Shown piece after piece: positions 33,687 to 42,055 of a stretch of DNA of 64,000 nt (position 1 is the first letter of the stretch; each line of letters opens with the position of its first letter). Under the pieces are notes generated by a model. It was not told the DNA's origin. It saw only the letters and a program-made list of their open reading frames with translations, and did no database searches. Made by a program: the position numbers and the translations under genes. The DNA is from Opitutaceae bacterium (GTDB lineage Bacteria > Verrucomicrobiota > Verrucomicrobiia > Opitutales > Opitutaceae). The stretch spans positions 186,001 to 250,000 of the forward strand of contig JADJZJ010000001.1 in assembly GCA_016715765.1 (NCBI GenBank), read 5' to 3'.

Positions 33687-33729
33687 TTGCTGTTGCGCCG
33701 TCGGGGTACGGACCCATGATGGCCCGCGA

Positions 33730-34470
33730 TTGAAACCCAGGGAACTCACCATCTGCGGGCTCACGGCGGTCAAGGCGCGCTTCCAACACAACGCGGCCTC
33801 GATCCTGCGCCTGTATTTTGACCGCGAGACCGGCCGCAAACTCGGCGTGATGTGCAAGGCGCTCGCCGCGGCCCGCAAAGTCTATCGCTGCGTGGAGGTG
33901 GCCGAGTTGGCAAAGATCGCGGGATCGGTGCATCACGGCGGGGTGATCGCGGTGGTGCTGGCGCCGGCGCTGTCCGCGCCCGGTGAAACCGAGCTGCGGT
34001 CCTGGGCGGCCAAGCGCCTGCCGGTGCTGGTGCTCGATCGTATCGGCAATGCGCACAATCTCGGGGCCCTGGCCCGCACGGCGGCATTTTTCGGCGTGCC
34101 GCATCTGGTGATCGCGGATGATCCCGCGGCGGCGCGGCCGAACGACGCCGCCTATCGCGTGGCCGAGGGCGGACTTGAATCCATGACGACCTGGATGGTG
34201 CGCGACCTGCCGGCGTTGGCGAGGCAGCTGGCGGCGGCGGGTTACGATGTCGTGGGCGCGGCCACCCGGGGAGGCCGACCGGAGGCCGGTCGGGTCGGAG
34301 CGAAGCCGGTGGCCTTGGTGATGGGCAACGAGGAACACGGGTTGGCCCCGGATCTGACGAAGGCGTGCACACGGCTCGTCACGATTCCCGGTGCGGGGGC
34401 GGTGGAGTCGCTCAATGTTTCGGTGGCCGGTGCCGTATTGATGTGGGAGCTGATCGGCCGCCGCGGGTGA
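33730..34470 (+). CDS. TrmH/SpoU-family RNA 2'-O-methyltransferase
   Basis: A 246-aa cytoplasmic RNA methyltransferase of the knotted SPOUT class. The three family motifs are present: VLDRIGNAHNLGALARTA (about residue 98), PVALVMGNEEHGL (about 196) and IPGAGAVESLNVSVAGAVL near the C-terminus. A short N-terminal substrate-binding domain (ICGLTAVKARFQHNAASILR) precedes. No ATG is in frame, so the TTG at 33730 is the likely start. Target (tRNA Gm18 or 23S rRNA G2251 type) cannot be decided. Confidence 0.88.
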   Translation: MKPRELTICGLTAVKARFQHNAASILRLYFDRETGRKLGVMCKALAAARKVYRCVEVAELAKIAGSVHHGGVIAVVLAPALSAPGETELRSWAAKRLPVLVLDRIGNAHNLGALARTAAFFGVPHLVIADDPAAARPNDAAYRVAEGGLESMTTWMVRDLPALARQLAAAGYDVVGAATRGGRPEAGRVGAKPVALVMGNEEHGLAPDLTKACTRLVTIPGAGAVESLNVSVAGAVLMWELIGRRG

Positions 34471-34477
34471 GGACGGC

Positions 34478-34682
34478 TGGGAGCGCGACCGCCCTCGGTC
34501 GCAATTGTACCAAGGCCAATCCTCCACTCGCTCACGCTCGTAGCTACACCCACAGGTGGCCCCCCTGGGAGCGCGGGCCGCTGGCCCGCATTTGGATGCT
34601 TCATTCGCTGGTAGATGTTAACAGGGCAGTTCAAAGAACCTACCCTACTTCCAAACTTCCACTCGCTCACGCTCGTAGCTAC
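34478..34682. repeat. Cluster of dispersed repeat copies
   Basis: Within 205 bp between two genes are one GGGAGCGCGACC copy (34478-34506), a variant with a GGGCCGCTGGCCCGC core near 34567-34590, two CGTGAGCGAGTGGA copies in reverse orientation (34523-34547 and 34658-34682), and a decayed CAGGGCAG...CCTACCCTAC element. No gene is seen. Confidence 0.75.
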
Positions 34683-34695
34683 GAATAAATCAATC

Positions 34696-35529
34696 TCACT
34701 TGCCGAGGAGCTTCTGAAGCCAGCCGGATTTCTTAGCCGATGCTACGACGGGCAAGGGAACTTCCGGCACGCCGAGCAGGGGTTCGAAATGGCCGGCCTT
34801 CTTGTAGAGGATGACGACGTCCTGCATGCCCCAGGCTTCCTCGAGGTAGGCGCGCATGATGACATCGGGGTAGCGCTGCAGGACGCGCATCAGCCACTCG
34901 GGTGAGCTGAGGGCGAGTCCGTAGTCCTCCGCCGGCGTGCTTTCGAAATAGCGCTGGTAGGCGAAGCCCGTGCGGGCGTATTCCTCCAGCAGGGCGGGCT
35001 TGTCGATGTTCTCGGCGATGTTGCGGCGGCCGCGCGCCAGCAAGCTTGAAACGGTCCGGCCCTGGGTGGTGAACACAACGACCCCGCATTCGCGGACCCA
35101 GTTCACCAGGCAGTCGAGGGTGCGAAGCCAGCGTTCCTGGTTCAGGTGGGTGACGAGGGAGCCGACCCAGATGAGATCGAACTGGGATTTGAAGGGCAGG
35201 GCCCGCAGGTCGGGTTCGGAGTAGACCGGGTTTGCGCGGAACTGGCTGGCGCAGAAATCCACCCCGCCCCGATCGAGGTCGCAGGCGGTGATGTGCGCAT
35301 AGTCGTATTGGGCGCGCAGCCAGCGGAGCACGCGACCGTGTCCGCAGGGCAGATCGAGGATGTCCGGGTAGTGCGGCTTGTCGCAGAGTTCGCTGGAGAA
35401 ATGGATCAGCTCCAGCGCCCGGCGACCGAGATCGAAATACTGTTCCTCAAGTCCGGCCGTCACCATGCCGTCGCCCGGGGCGAGGGTACGGTCAACCGTC
35501 AGCCGGGAAAAATCGTAGAGCGGGCGCAT
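34696..35529 (-). CDS. Class I SAM-dependent methyltransferase
   Basis: A 277-aa cytoplasmic protein with a class I methyltransferase core: motif I ILDLPCGHGRVLRWL (about residue 57), motif II ITACDLDRGGVDFC, and motif IV FDLIWVGSLVTHLN. Nothing indicates the acceptor. The start at 35529 is preferred over the upstream in-frame ATG. No metabolic neighbours point to a pathway. Confidence 0.82.
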   Translation of the reverse strand: MRPLYDFSRLTVDRTLAPGDGMVTAGLEEQYFDLGRRALELIHFSSELCDKPHYPDILDLPCGHGRVLRWLRAQYDYAHITACDLDRGGVDFCASQFRANPVYSEPDLRALPFKSQFDLIWVGSLVTHLNQERWLRTLDCLVNWVRECGVVVFTTQGRTVSSLLARGRRNIAENIDKPALLEEYARTGFAYQRYFESTPAEDYGLALSSPEWLMRVLQRYPDVIMRAYLEEAWGMQDVVILYKKAGHFEPLLGVPEVPLPVVASAKKSGWLQKLLGK

Positions 35530-35663
35530 GCAAGCCCTAGCTCTCCGCAAGGTTGCGACCGGTGCAAGCGGAGAATCGGTCCGGATGCCGGGTGACTGGT
35601 GTGGACCAAGGGTGGAGCCTGGCCGACATCATACACGATTGATTTGTTTTCTTGCGGTTAGTT

Positions 35664-35822
35664 GTAGGGCGGGGTTTCCGAACCCCGCCTTTTAGAGCTG
35701 ATACTCGAATCCAATCTTTCTCGTTCTCTTAATCTTTCTCTTTCTCTGGCCTTGGAACTGATCGCACGATTGCGACCGAGGGCGGTCGCGCTCCCAGGCG
35801 GGGTTCGGAGACCCCGCCCTAC
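35664..35822. repeat. GTAG-capped double palindrome with long spacer, 159 bp
   Basis: The left palindrome GTAGGGCGGGGTTTCCGAAC and right palindrome GTTCGGAGACCCCGCCCTAC enclose about 105 nt, including a GGGAGCGCGACC-family copy at 35769-35796. It thus looks like one repeat inserted into another. The gap 35530-35853 holds nothing else recognisable. Confidence 0.85.
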
Positions 35823-35853
35823 AACGATCTGAAACCTACCGACCTGCGCGCAA

Positions 35854-36306
35854 TTACAGGACCAGCTTCAGCACCACTTCGCCGTCGATCACCTGGCCGG
35901 TCGGGATGAAGCCCGCCTTGCGGTAGAAAGGCTCCGGGCTGCCTTCGGCGGGCACATAGGAGACCAATACCTCCGTGGCGCGCGGCAGGGTGCGGATGTG
36001 GTCGATGACCAACCGCAGGGCCCCGGTGCCGTAACCGAGGTGCTGGTAACGCGCGTCGATCATGAATCGCCAGATGCAGTATTCCGGAATGGCGGGATCG
36101 AGGCTGAGCATGACGAAGCCCACGGGGGTTTGATCCGCATGGATGGCGCGGAACCAGGCCTTGGGTTCAAAATACGCCTGGGCGATGGAGATGGCGTTGC
36201 TGGCGACGAAGGCGCCCTGGGCGGGCAGCACCTGCAGATCGCAGATCGTGCGCACGGTGTCGGCGGTGATTTCGCGCAGTGAGATGTCAGGGGTTGGTGA
36301 GGTCAT
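35854..36306 (-). CDS. GNAT-family N-acetyltransferase
   Basis: A 150-aa single-domain acetyltransferase using acetyl-CoA. The pyrophosphate-binding loop is DARYQHLGYGTGALRLVI, preceded by strand 4 CIWRFMI and followed by the C-terminal FYRKAGFIPTG motif typical of the fold. The organisation resembles SpeG/diamine acetyltransferase relatives (LREITADTVRTICDL at the start), but the substrate is not determinable. Start at 36306; the longer frame adds six residues. Confidence 0.88.
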   Translation of the reverse strand: MTSPTPDISLREITADTVRTICDLQVLPAQGAFVASNAISIAQAYFEPKAWFRAIHADQTPVGFVMLSLDPAIPEYCIWRFMIDARYQHLGYGTGALRLVIDHIRTLPRATEVLVSYVPAEGSPEPFYRKAGFIPTGQVIDGEVVLKLVL

Positions 36307-36451
36307 GCGGGGTAAGGGTGGCATGGTGGCACCCGGCCGGAGTGGGGATGACTCCCGGCGCAGGCGGCGACCACGCCCGGGCCAGCTCTACAAACGATTT
36401 GCCTGATGGCAATCCTATGGTCTTCCTCGACGCCTCCCCCTGATCACACCC

Positions 36452-36898
36452 ATGAAATTCCGCCTCGTCATTTGCATCGCCGGACTGGCCTGTGTGGCCG
36501 GTGCGGGACTTTTCGCGGCGGAACCGAAACCTGCACCCGAGGAGATCACCGAATTGGGCGAACAAATGGACCGCATGAGCGGGGCCTTCCGCAAATTGCG
36601 CCGGCAGGCCGGCGATGCGGCGATGAACGCGGCCTCCCTTGAATTGCTCGGGGTGATGCGGCAGACCGCGGAGACGGCGCAGACCTTGGTGCCCGCGAAG
36701 GCCGCGGATCTGCCGGAGTCCGCGCGGGCCAGGTTCACCAAGGCCTACCGGGCGCAAATGGACAAGCTGCTGGCGGCCTTGGCCAGGACGGAAGCGGCCT
36801 TCAAGGCCGGGGACAATGCCACCGCGGTGAAGCTGGTGGGTGAATTGGCCGACCTGCAAAAGGCGAGCCACCGGGAATACCGGAAGCCCGCCCCCTGA
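36452..36898 (+). CDS. Predicted cytochrome b562-family periplasmic protein
   Basis: A 148-aa protein with signal peptide (MKFRLVICIAGLACVAGAGL, cleavage near FAA), then an all-helical domain. Its pattern matches the four-helix bundle of soluble cytochrome b562. Met39 in LGEQMDRM aligns with the family's axial Met near the start of helix 1, and His140 in KASHREYRK aligns with the axial His near the end of helix 4. They are about 100 residues apart, as in the family. It would bind heme non-covalently in the periplasm and carry electrons. No CXXCH is present. The call rests on pattern and ligand spacing; redox partners are not nearby. Confidence 0.65.
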   Translation: MKFRLVICIAGLACVAGAGLFAAEPKPAPEEITELGEQMDRMSGAFRKLRRQAGDAAMNAASLELLGVMRQTAETAQTLVPAKAADLPESARARFTKAYRAQMDKLLAALARTEAAFKAGDNATAVKLVGELADLQKASHREYRKPAP

Positions 36899-36951
36899 CG
36901 GGGAATGGCACTTACTTAGGGAGCAACCATGCGATGAAGCTTTGGATCGAT

Positions 36952-37031
36952 GTAGGGCCGGACCTTGGTCCGGCCTCGACCGCGATGACGGCTGCGTTGG
37001 CCCATCAGGCGTCACCAAGGTGACGCCCTAC
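36952..37031. repeat. GTAG-capped double palindrome, 80 bp (GGCCGGACC / GGCGTCACC cores)
   Basis: The left palindrome GGCCGGACC-TT-GGTCCGGCC and right palindrome GGCGTCACC-AA-GGTGACGCC are each perfect but differ from one another; the ends are GTAG and CTAC. It shows that the two halves need not match, only the caps do. Confidence 0.9.
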
Positions 37032-37147
37032 AGGACAGCATTCAATTTCGCCCTAAGTCAGCGCCATTCATCACTGACGGGCGGGCTGACGCGCCCGGAC
37101 GCGGATTAAAGTGATCGCCCCGGCTACAACAGCCGCGGCAATGTGGC

Positions 37148-37570
37148 TCAGTTGTGTCCGCGGCTCGAATCCTCGGGTGAAGGCGAGGTTTGCCCGACGT
37201 GGATGCCGGCCTCTCCGAGTTCATGCTGCAGCCCGGGCAGGTAGTGGCCGGCCAATTCCTCCAGCGGGAAGGTGAACTCGGCGACCTGGTGGTTGTCGCT
37301 GAGAAACGCCAGAATGTCGGCCAGTTCGGCAATTTCGTCGTCGAGGAAATATTCCTCGATGACGGATTGGCTGCCTTCGAGGGCGAGGAGCACGGGCCAC
37401 GGCCGGTCGGCCTCCGGATCAGGCAGGCGCAGCGTGACCTGCCCATGGAGACGGGCCCGGTGGATGCGCGTGGCGAATGCGTCCAGCCGTTGCCAGGCAT
37501 AGGCGAGGTTGGCGAGACGGGCCTGCCGGAGCAGGGCCGTGCGATTGAGGATGAGTTGGTGGAAGTTCAT
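37148..37570 (-). CDS. Conserved-looking hypothetical protein (140 aa)
   Basis: I do not recognise a family. The start at 37570 is well supported by AAGGAG ten bases upstream, one of the few good ribosome sites in the window. The protein opens MNFHQLILNRTALLRQARLA, has a basic N-terminal helix, a middle beta-like segment (HGQVTLRLPDPEADRPW), an acidic helical segment EEYFLDDEIAELADILAFL and a C-terminal amphipathic stretch. There is no signal peptide or membrane segment. It is isolated between repeats. Confidence 0.7.
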   Translation of the reverse strand: MNFHQLILNRTALLRQARLANLAYAWQRLDAFATRIHRARLHGQVTLRLPDPEADRPWPVLLALEGSQSVIEEYFLDDEIAELADILAFLSDNHQVAEFTFPLEELAGHYLPGLQHELGEAGIHVGQTSPSPEDSSRGHN

Positions 37571-38058
37571 GGTGGGTCTCCTTTTCGGCGCGCATGGATT
37601 GGCGTGGCCCGGCATCCCTCGTCGCTCGATTGCGAAGAAGATGCGGCGGGTGGCGGCCAACCGGACGTGCAATTGGGGGTGGAATGAACTGACTCAACGG
37701 CCGGATCGTGACGGACAACTCACCGACGCGGCCAAGCCCATGCGGCCGGACGGGACTACTATGCGGTGCGCTTTCCTGACGTTGCCTGACCTTGCTGACT
37801 CGGAACAGTCGCTAACGTGGAACTGACGCTGTCGTTTGCTGCCTGACTCAAATCACGATCTCAACCGTGCATCTGAACTGACATCCGACAGCACAAACAT
37901 CCGCACGGATGGCGGTTTCGCAAGCGGTATTTCAGCGGAGATTGCTGTTCGCTGCAGAGTAGGGCGGGTCTGTGACCCGCCATGGTTACGCCTCATTTGC
38001 GGGGCGGCGTGAAATTGGCAGGTCAGAGACCTGCCCTACTGGCCGGCCTATGGGTGAA
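37571..38058. other. 488-bp gap without gene
   Basis: I see no coding signal. The right part carries the capped repeat at 37959-38039, just downstream of the SixA gene stop at 38059, where it could end that transcript. The left part is unremarkable, with several short TGACTCG/CTGACG words but no long dyad. Confidence 0.6.
37959..38039. repeat. GTAG-capped double palindrome, 81 bp (GGCGGGTC / GGCAGGTC cores)
   Basis: The left GTAGGGCGGGTC-TGT-GACCCGCC and right GGCAGGTC-AGA-GACCTGCCCTAC have the same pair of cores in the same order as 31087-31166 and 33606-33686. Confidence 0.9.
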
Positions 38059-38541
38059 TTATTTCAGCTGATCCGGCGACACCAGCCAGCGCATGACCCA
38101 GCGGCCGCTTTCCCGCTCCAAGGCGAGCACGGCGCATTTGCGCATCACAACGACTGGCGGTGCGGCGGAACCGGTCACCAGCAACGAAGCCAGGGCGCTG
38201 AGGTGCGGCTCATGGCCCACCAATGCGAGGGAACCTCGGCGCGCCCGCAGCTTGGTCGCCATGATCGCGGGATCATCGCCCCAGGAGAGTCCAACCACCG
38301 TTCGCAATTTCATGGGCAGTTTCAGACGACCGACCAGCAAGGTGGCGGTGTCCCGGGCGCGGAGCAGCGGGCTGTGCCAGACTTCCACGGGGGCAAAGTC
38401 TCCGGTGCGCCGTAGAAAACGCGCCATGGTCCGGATCTGCTTCCGGCCGCGGGCACTGAGCGGTCGCGTGGCATCGTCAAAGCCATCCTCCGCATGGGCA
38501 TGACGGATGAGGTAAAGATGCACACCCTGCGCGGTTTTCAT
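38059..38541 (-). CDS. sixA: Phosphohistidine phosphatase SixA-like
   Basis: A 160-aa histidine-phosphatase-superfamily protein. The nucleophilic RHG-type motif is LYLIRHAHAEDG near residue 10, and the second catalytic His is in ALVGHEPHLSALA. The size and pattern fit SixA, which removes phosphate from histidine-containing phosphotransfer proteins (ArcB in E. coli). Its ATG lies one base after the stop of the upstream 550-aa gene, so it is translationally coupled and third in an operon with a cupin. Confidence 0.87.
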   Translation of the reverse strand: MKTAQGVHLYLIRHAHAEDGFDDATRPLSARGRKQIRTMARFLRRTGDFAPVEVWHSPLLRARDTATLLVGRLKLPMKLRTVVGLSWGDDPAIMATKLRARRGSLALVGHEPHLSALASLLVTGSAAPPVVVMRKCAVLALERESGRWVMRWLVSPDQLK

Positions 38542-38542
38542 T

Positions 38543-40195
38543 TCAAGCGAGGTACAAAATTCCCGGCCGGATCATTTCCGCCAGTGTCATGCCGGCGAAG
38601 CCGGTGGCTTCCATGCGCATGGCGGCCCAGCACCGGAGTCCATGCTGCGCCACTGGCCGGCCGGTATCGGATGCCATGACGCCGAGGCGACGGGAATATT
38701 CGGGCGTGGCGACGAGACGGCACAGGTCATTAAGGGCGGACGCAAGTTGCGGGGAGCGATCATCCTGATTCGCGGCAAAAAGCAGTGTCTGCACCATGCC
38801 GATGCTCTTGGCGTTGTCCCAGATGTCCTGAATGGGCCACCAGGTGCTGCCGTCCAGGGCGGCGAGCAGTCCGGCGCGGCCGTGGACGCGATGATGCAGC
38901 GCCCGGGACACCCGGGTGCGGAAATCCGGATCCCTGGCGTGGTGCCAGGTGGTGATGAAGCCCTCGTCGTAGTACCACTGGTCGCCGAAATGGAGCGGCT
39001 CCAGCACGAAGGGCTGGCGGTTGTGGACCAGCCAGTGCGGGGCGCGGCCGAGCATGAGTCCGTCCGTGCGCCAATCATTGAGCAGGAAGCGAATGGCCCG
39101 CGTCGCAATATCCAGGTAGCGCGCTTCGCCGGTCACGCGGTAGGTGAGCGAAAATGCAGCCGCCTCGATGGCGGTGGCGCAGGAATAGATGGCGGTGTAG
39201 GGCGGCCAGAATCCGTCGGAGAAACCGCCGTCGCGCTGCTGGAACTGCGGCGCCCAGTCGTCGCAAAACCGGCGCAGGGCGGCGAGGTAGCGTTTTTGAC
39301 GGGCGCCGGTGACCGAGGCCGTGGCAATGGCGAGCGTGGAAACAACCGAACCGATGTCCGAGAGCGGCTGGCGTTTCCCGGCCATGATGGCCGCCACCTC
39401 GCGGCGGGGCATCGAGCGGGTGGGCCGGCCGCGCAGGGAGGCGGTCCAGGCGCCGTTCGGCAGTTGCTCATCCACGAAGACATCCAGTGTCTTGATCGCG
39501 GCCTGCCAGTATTCCCGGCGGCCGAGCAGTTGGTGTCCCGCGAGCAGGGCGCGCGCCGGCATCGAGGCCGTATACCAGTAGCCTCCACCCGCAGCGTAAG
39601 TGTCGCCAAGGAAACCGTCGGGTTGGCGGTGGGCGAGCAGCCAGTCGCAGATGCGGCCGAGTTCGCGGGCCGGATCTGGCGCGTGTCCGCGGTGCAACGT
39701 CCGTTGGGCGGGCATGACCGCGGGCGGCGCGGAGCGGAAAACCGGGCGCAAGGTGACGGCGCGGCGGCTGCGGACTTCGATCGTGTTGACGAGAAATTCG
39801 CGGCCGGCCTGCGGGGAGAATTTGAGGTTCACCTGGTTGCGGTGGGCCCGGGCGCGGAAGGTGTGGCGCACCGTCCGACCGATGCGCAGCCGCACTTCGG
39901 GGAGCACGCAGGTGCCGTTAACGGAGACGGCGTAGGGACCGCAGCCCGCGTCATGCGTGAACGCGGTGAGCGTCACCTCGTAGTCACCGTCGGGCAGGCC
40001 GAGGCACAGCGTCGCGGGTGCGGAACCATGCACATAGCCTTCATTGCGGGCATCGCGGATCTTGAGGCCGGCGCCTTCATTCACCGGGTCGAGCCAGCAG
40101 TAGCAAGGGTTCGTGTAGAGCCGCGAAAGGAGGGCGTAACCGGGGTACCGGCGCTGATAGACATTGCCGAATTGCAGGGCGAGGACGCGGTGCAT
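38543..40195 (-). CDS. Hypothetical protein with beta-sandwich and helical-toroid domains
   Basis: A 550-aa protein without signal peptide. Residues about 1-150 look like a carbohydrate-binding-type beta sandwich (LQFGNVYQRRYPGYALLSRL, DGDYEVTLTAF, GREFLVNTIEV). Residues about 180-540 are helical repeats with WLLAHRQPDGFLGD, NGAWTASLRG, QRDGGFSDGFWPPYTAIYSC and DQWYYDEGFITTW, a pattern of (alpha/alpha) toroid glycan enzymes. I cannot assign a named family. It sits between a cupin (7-nt gap) and SixA (1-nt gap). A sugar-processing role is an inference from the fold. Confidence 0.7.
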   Translation of the reverse strand: MHRVLALQFGNVYQRRYPGYALLSRLYTNPCYCWLDPVNEGAGLKIRDARNEGYVHGSAPATLCLGLPDGDYEVTLTAFTHDAGCGPYAVSVNGTCVLPEVRLRIGRTVRHTFRARAHRNQVNLKFSPQAGREFLVNTIEVRSRRAVTLRPVFRSAPPAVMPAQRTLHRGHAPDPARELGRICDWLLAHRQPDGFLGDTYAAGGGYWYTASMPARALLAGHQLLGRREYWQAAIKTLDVFVDEQLPNGAWTASLRGRPTRSMPRREVAAIMAGKRQPLSDIGSVVSTLAIATASVTGARQKRYLAALRRFCDDWAPQFQQRDGGFSDGFWPPYTAIYSCATAIEAAAFSLTYRVTGEARYLDIATRAIRFLLNDWRTDGLMLGRAPHWLVHNRQPFVLEPLHFGDQWYYDEGFITTWHHARDPDFRTRVSRALHHRVHGRAGLLAALDGSTWWPIQDIWDNAKSIGMVQTLLFAANQDDRSPQLASALNDLCRLVATPEYSRRLGVMASDTGRPVAQHGLRCWAAMRMEATGFAGMTLAEMIRPGILYLA

Positions 40196-40202
40196 GGCGG
40201 CC

Positions 40203-40550
40203 TCAGCTTTTCTGGTGGCGCACGCGCCGGCCGCCGAAGGCGTCGATGGCCCGGTAGCCGGGGGTGTATTCGCCGCTGTGCGGCGTGCCGGCCGGGATGT
40301 GGCATTCGTCGCCGGGCTTCATGGTCACCTGTCGGTCACCGATCATGCCGGTGAAGGTCCCGGCGAGCACCACGGCGTACTCGTCGTAATCATGCGTGTG
40401 CGTTTCACTCCGGCCGCCTTTCTCGCATTGCCAGAGGACCATTTGCGAACCGTCGCGGCCTTCGAAGACAAAGCCTTCAAGGCCGCTGGCGGGACCGGGT
40501 TGCTGCACCGCGTTGGCGGGGTGGCGCATGAATGCGGGGAATTCCTTCAT
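40203..40550 (-). CDS. Cupin-domain protein
   Basis: A 115-aa single cupin barrel. The metal-binding cupin motif 1 is HTHDYDEYAVVLAGTFTGMI and motif 2 is PGDECHIPAGTPHSGEY. Start at 40550 (MKEFPAFMRHP); an in-frame ATG at 40631 lies in the intergenic region toward the divergent peptidase gene. It is first in a three-gene run with the toroid protein and SixA. Such small cupins are either sensors or small isomerases; which is not resolvable. Confidence 0.85.
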   Translation of the reverse strand: MKEFPAFMRHPANAVQQPGPASGLEGFVFEGRDGSQMVLWQCEKGGRSETHTHDYDEYAVVLAGTFTGMIGDRQVTMKPGDECHIPAGTPHSGEYTPGYRAIDAFGGRRVRHQKS

Positions 40551-40704
40551 GGGAGCGGGGGCGGCAAACCGGCCGTCGGGAGTTGGGAGAACTGCCGGAG
40601 CCAAGCGGTTATCCGCGCGCGACCCAAGCAATTACTGGACGGTCGCCAATTGCGGTATCGACCGGGGCGGGGACTTTGCCATGGTCGCTCATCGCCCCAG
40701 CCAA

Positions 40705-41874
40705 ATGAACACCCGCAAACACAGGTGGAGGTCCCGGTCGCTTGATGCGGTCATTTTGATTCTGGGACTATCGTTGGTGTTTGTGCCGTCGATGTCAGCC
40801 GACGGCCCTTCGGCGGGGCGGCTCACCGCCGGGAAATCCCTTGAGAGCCTGACCGTGGGCAAAACGGTTTACCGTGAGGTCGTCATCAAATCGGTCACGG
40901 CACGGACGGTCATGTTCAAGCACCGGGGCGGACTGGCCTCGGTCAAGTTGCGCGAGCTGTCGCCGGAGTGGCAGGAGCGTTTCGGTTACGATCCGGCGGC
41001 GGAGCAGGCGAGTGACGAGGCCTTGAAGCGGGCGCAGGCGGAGCGTCAGGCCAGGCTCGCGGCGACGGCGCAGGCGGACCAGGCGGCGCAGGCCAAGGCG
41101 GCCGCTTCCCGGTTCGAGCGGGTTTTGCAGGCGTGCGGGCAGCCGGTCACGCCGCTGGCGGAGGTGGATCTCCGGCCGAGGTTTCGTGAGTTGGAATTGC
41201 ACGCCAAGAACCAGGGCCGGCGTCCGAGTTGCGCGATCTTCGCGGTGGTCAGCGCCATCGAGTTTATCCATGCGGAAAACACCGGGAAGGCGGAGAAGTT
41301 TTCCGAGGAGTATCTCATCTGGGCCACCCGCAAGTCCCTCCAGCGTCCGATCCAGGCGGAGGCGGCGATGACCGGCGAGGATGCCGATGCGGGATTTGCG
41401 CTGACGGAGGTGGTCATGGCGTTGCGCAGCTACGGCATTCCCCCCGAGCGTGCCATGCCCAACACCATGGGCCGGGCGATTGATGCCGTGGCCGATCCCT
41501 CGCCCGAGGTCATCGCGGCCGCGCGGTCCCGCACCCAGGGATCGGTGTACCAGGTGCCCGGCCGGGACAACGCCACCGTGTTGAACAATGTCGTCCATGC
41601 GCTCAATGCCGGCCTCCCCGTGGCCATCGGCACCGCCTGGCCGCGGTTTTTCAACATGCGCGCCGCGCTGCTCAATTCGCAGGAGCCCAGTTACAGTCAT
41701 GCCGTAACTTTGGTCGGCTATCGTTGCCCCACGGGCCGGATCGAGGACGCGACCTTCATTTTCAAGAATTCCTGGGGCGCCGACTGGGGCGCAAATGGTT
41801 ATGGGTACGCGACTTACAGCTACCTCCTTAAGCACCTCCACACTGCCATTCTGCTCGAGCTCCGGACTGGCTAG
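40705..41874 (+). CDS. Papain-like (C1A) cysteine peptidase with N-terminal SHD1-like domain
   Basis: A 389-aa protein, or 397 aa from the ATG at 40681. A hydrophobic segment (AVILILGLSLVFVPSMSA) acts as signal or anchor. It is followed by a small domain (VGKTVYREVVIKSVTARTVM ... LRELSPEWQERFGYDP) of the kind common in planctomycete and verrucomicrobial proteins. A charged Ala/Gln helix, probably a coiled coil, links to the peptidase. The peptidase has the oxyanion Gln and catalytic Cys in NQGRRPSCAIFAVVSA, His in SHAVTLVGY and Asn in FKNSWGADWG. All catalytic residues are present, so it should be an active extracytoplasmic protease. It is divergent from the cupin operon. Confidence 0.85.
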   Translation: MNTRKHRWRSRSLDAVILILGLSLVFVPSMSADGPSAGRLTAGKSLESLTVGKTVYREVVIKSVTARTVMFKHRGGLASVKLRELSPEWQERFGYDPAAEQASDEALKRAQAERQARLAATAQADQAAQAKAAASRFERVLQACGQPVTPLAEVDLRPRFRELELHAKNQGRRPSCAIFAVVSAIEFIHAENTGKAEKFSEEYLIWATRKSLQRPIQAEAAMTGEDADAGFALTEVVMALRSYGIPPERAMPNTMGRAIDAVADPSPEVIAAARSRTQGSVYQVPGRDNATVLNNVVHALNAGLPVAIGTAWPRFFNMRAALLNSQEPSYSHAVTLVGYRCPTGRIEDATFIFKNSWGADWGANGYGYATYSYLLKHLHTAILLELRTG

Positions 41875-41886
41875 TCAACTAGCGAC

Positions 41887-41912
41887 GGGGTCAGGCCTCT
41901 ACTATTTAATTA
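41887..41912. repeat. Solo end of the Y1-transposase element
   Basis: GGGGTCAGGCCTCTACTATT followed by TAATTA matches the left end of the transposase element at 50632 with one mismatch over about 24 bp, and its right end in inverse. No transposase gene and no matching second end are nearby, so it is a remnant or a non-autonomous derivative. It follows the peptidase stop by 13 bp. Confidence 0.75.
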
Positions 41913-42055
41913 TTTTGGCTTCTTGAGTCATATCAGGCATCAGGACCGGGCCGACAGACCCGTTCCGATTGCCGCGGTCTTGCCCGAATGGGAACCCATC
42001 CCGCGAGGAATAGACCGTGCGACTCCTGTTCTTGGTCATTGAGAACGGCATGTAG

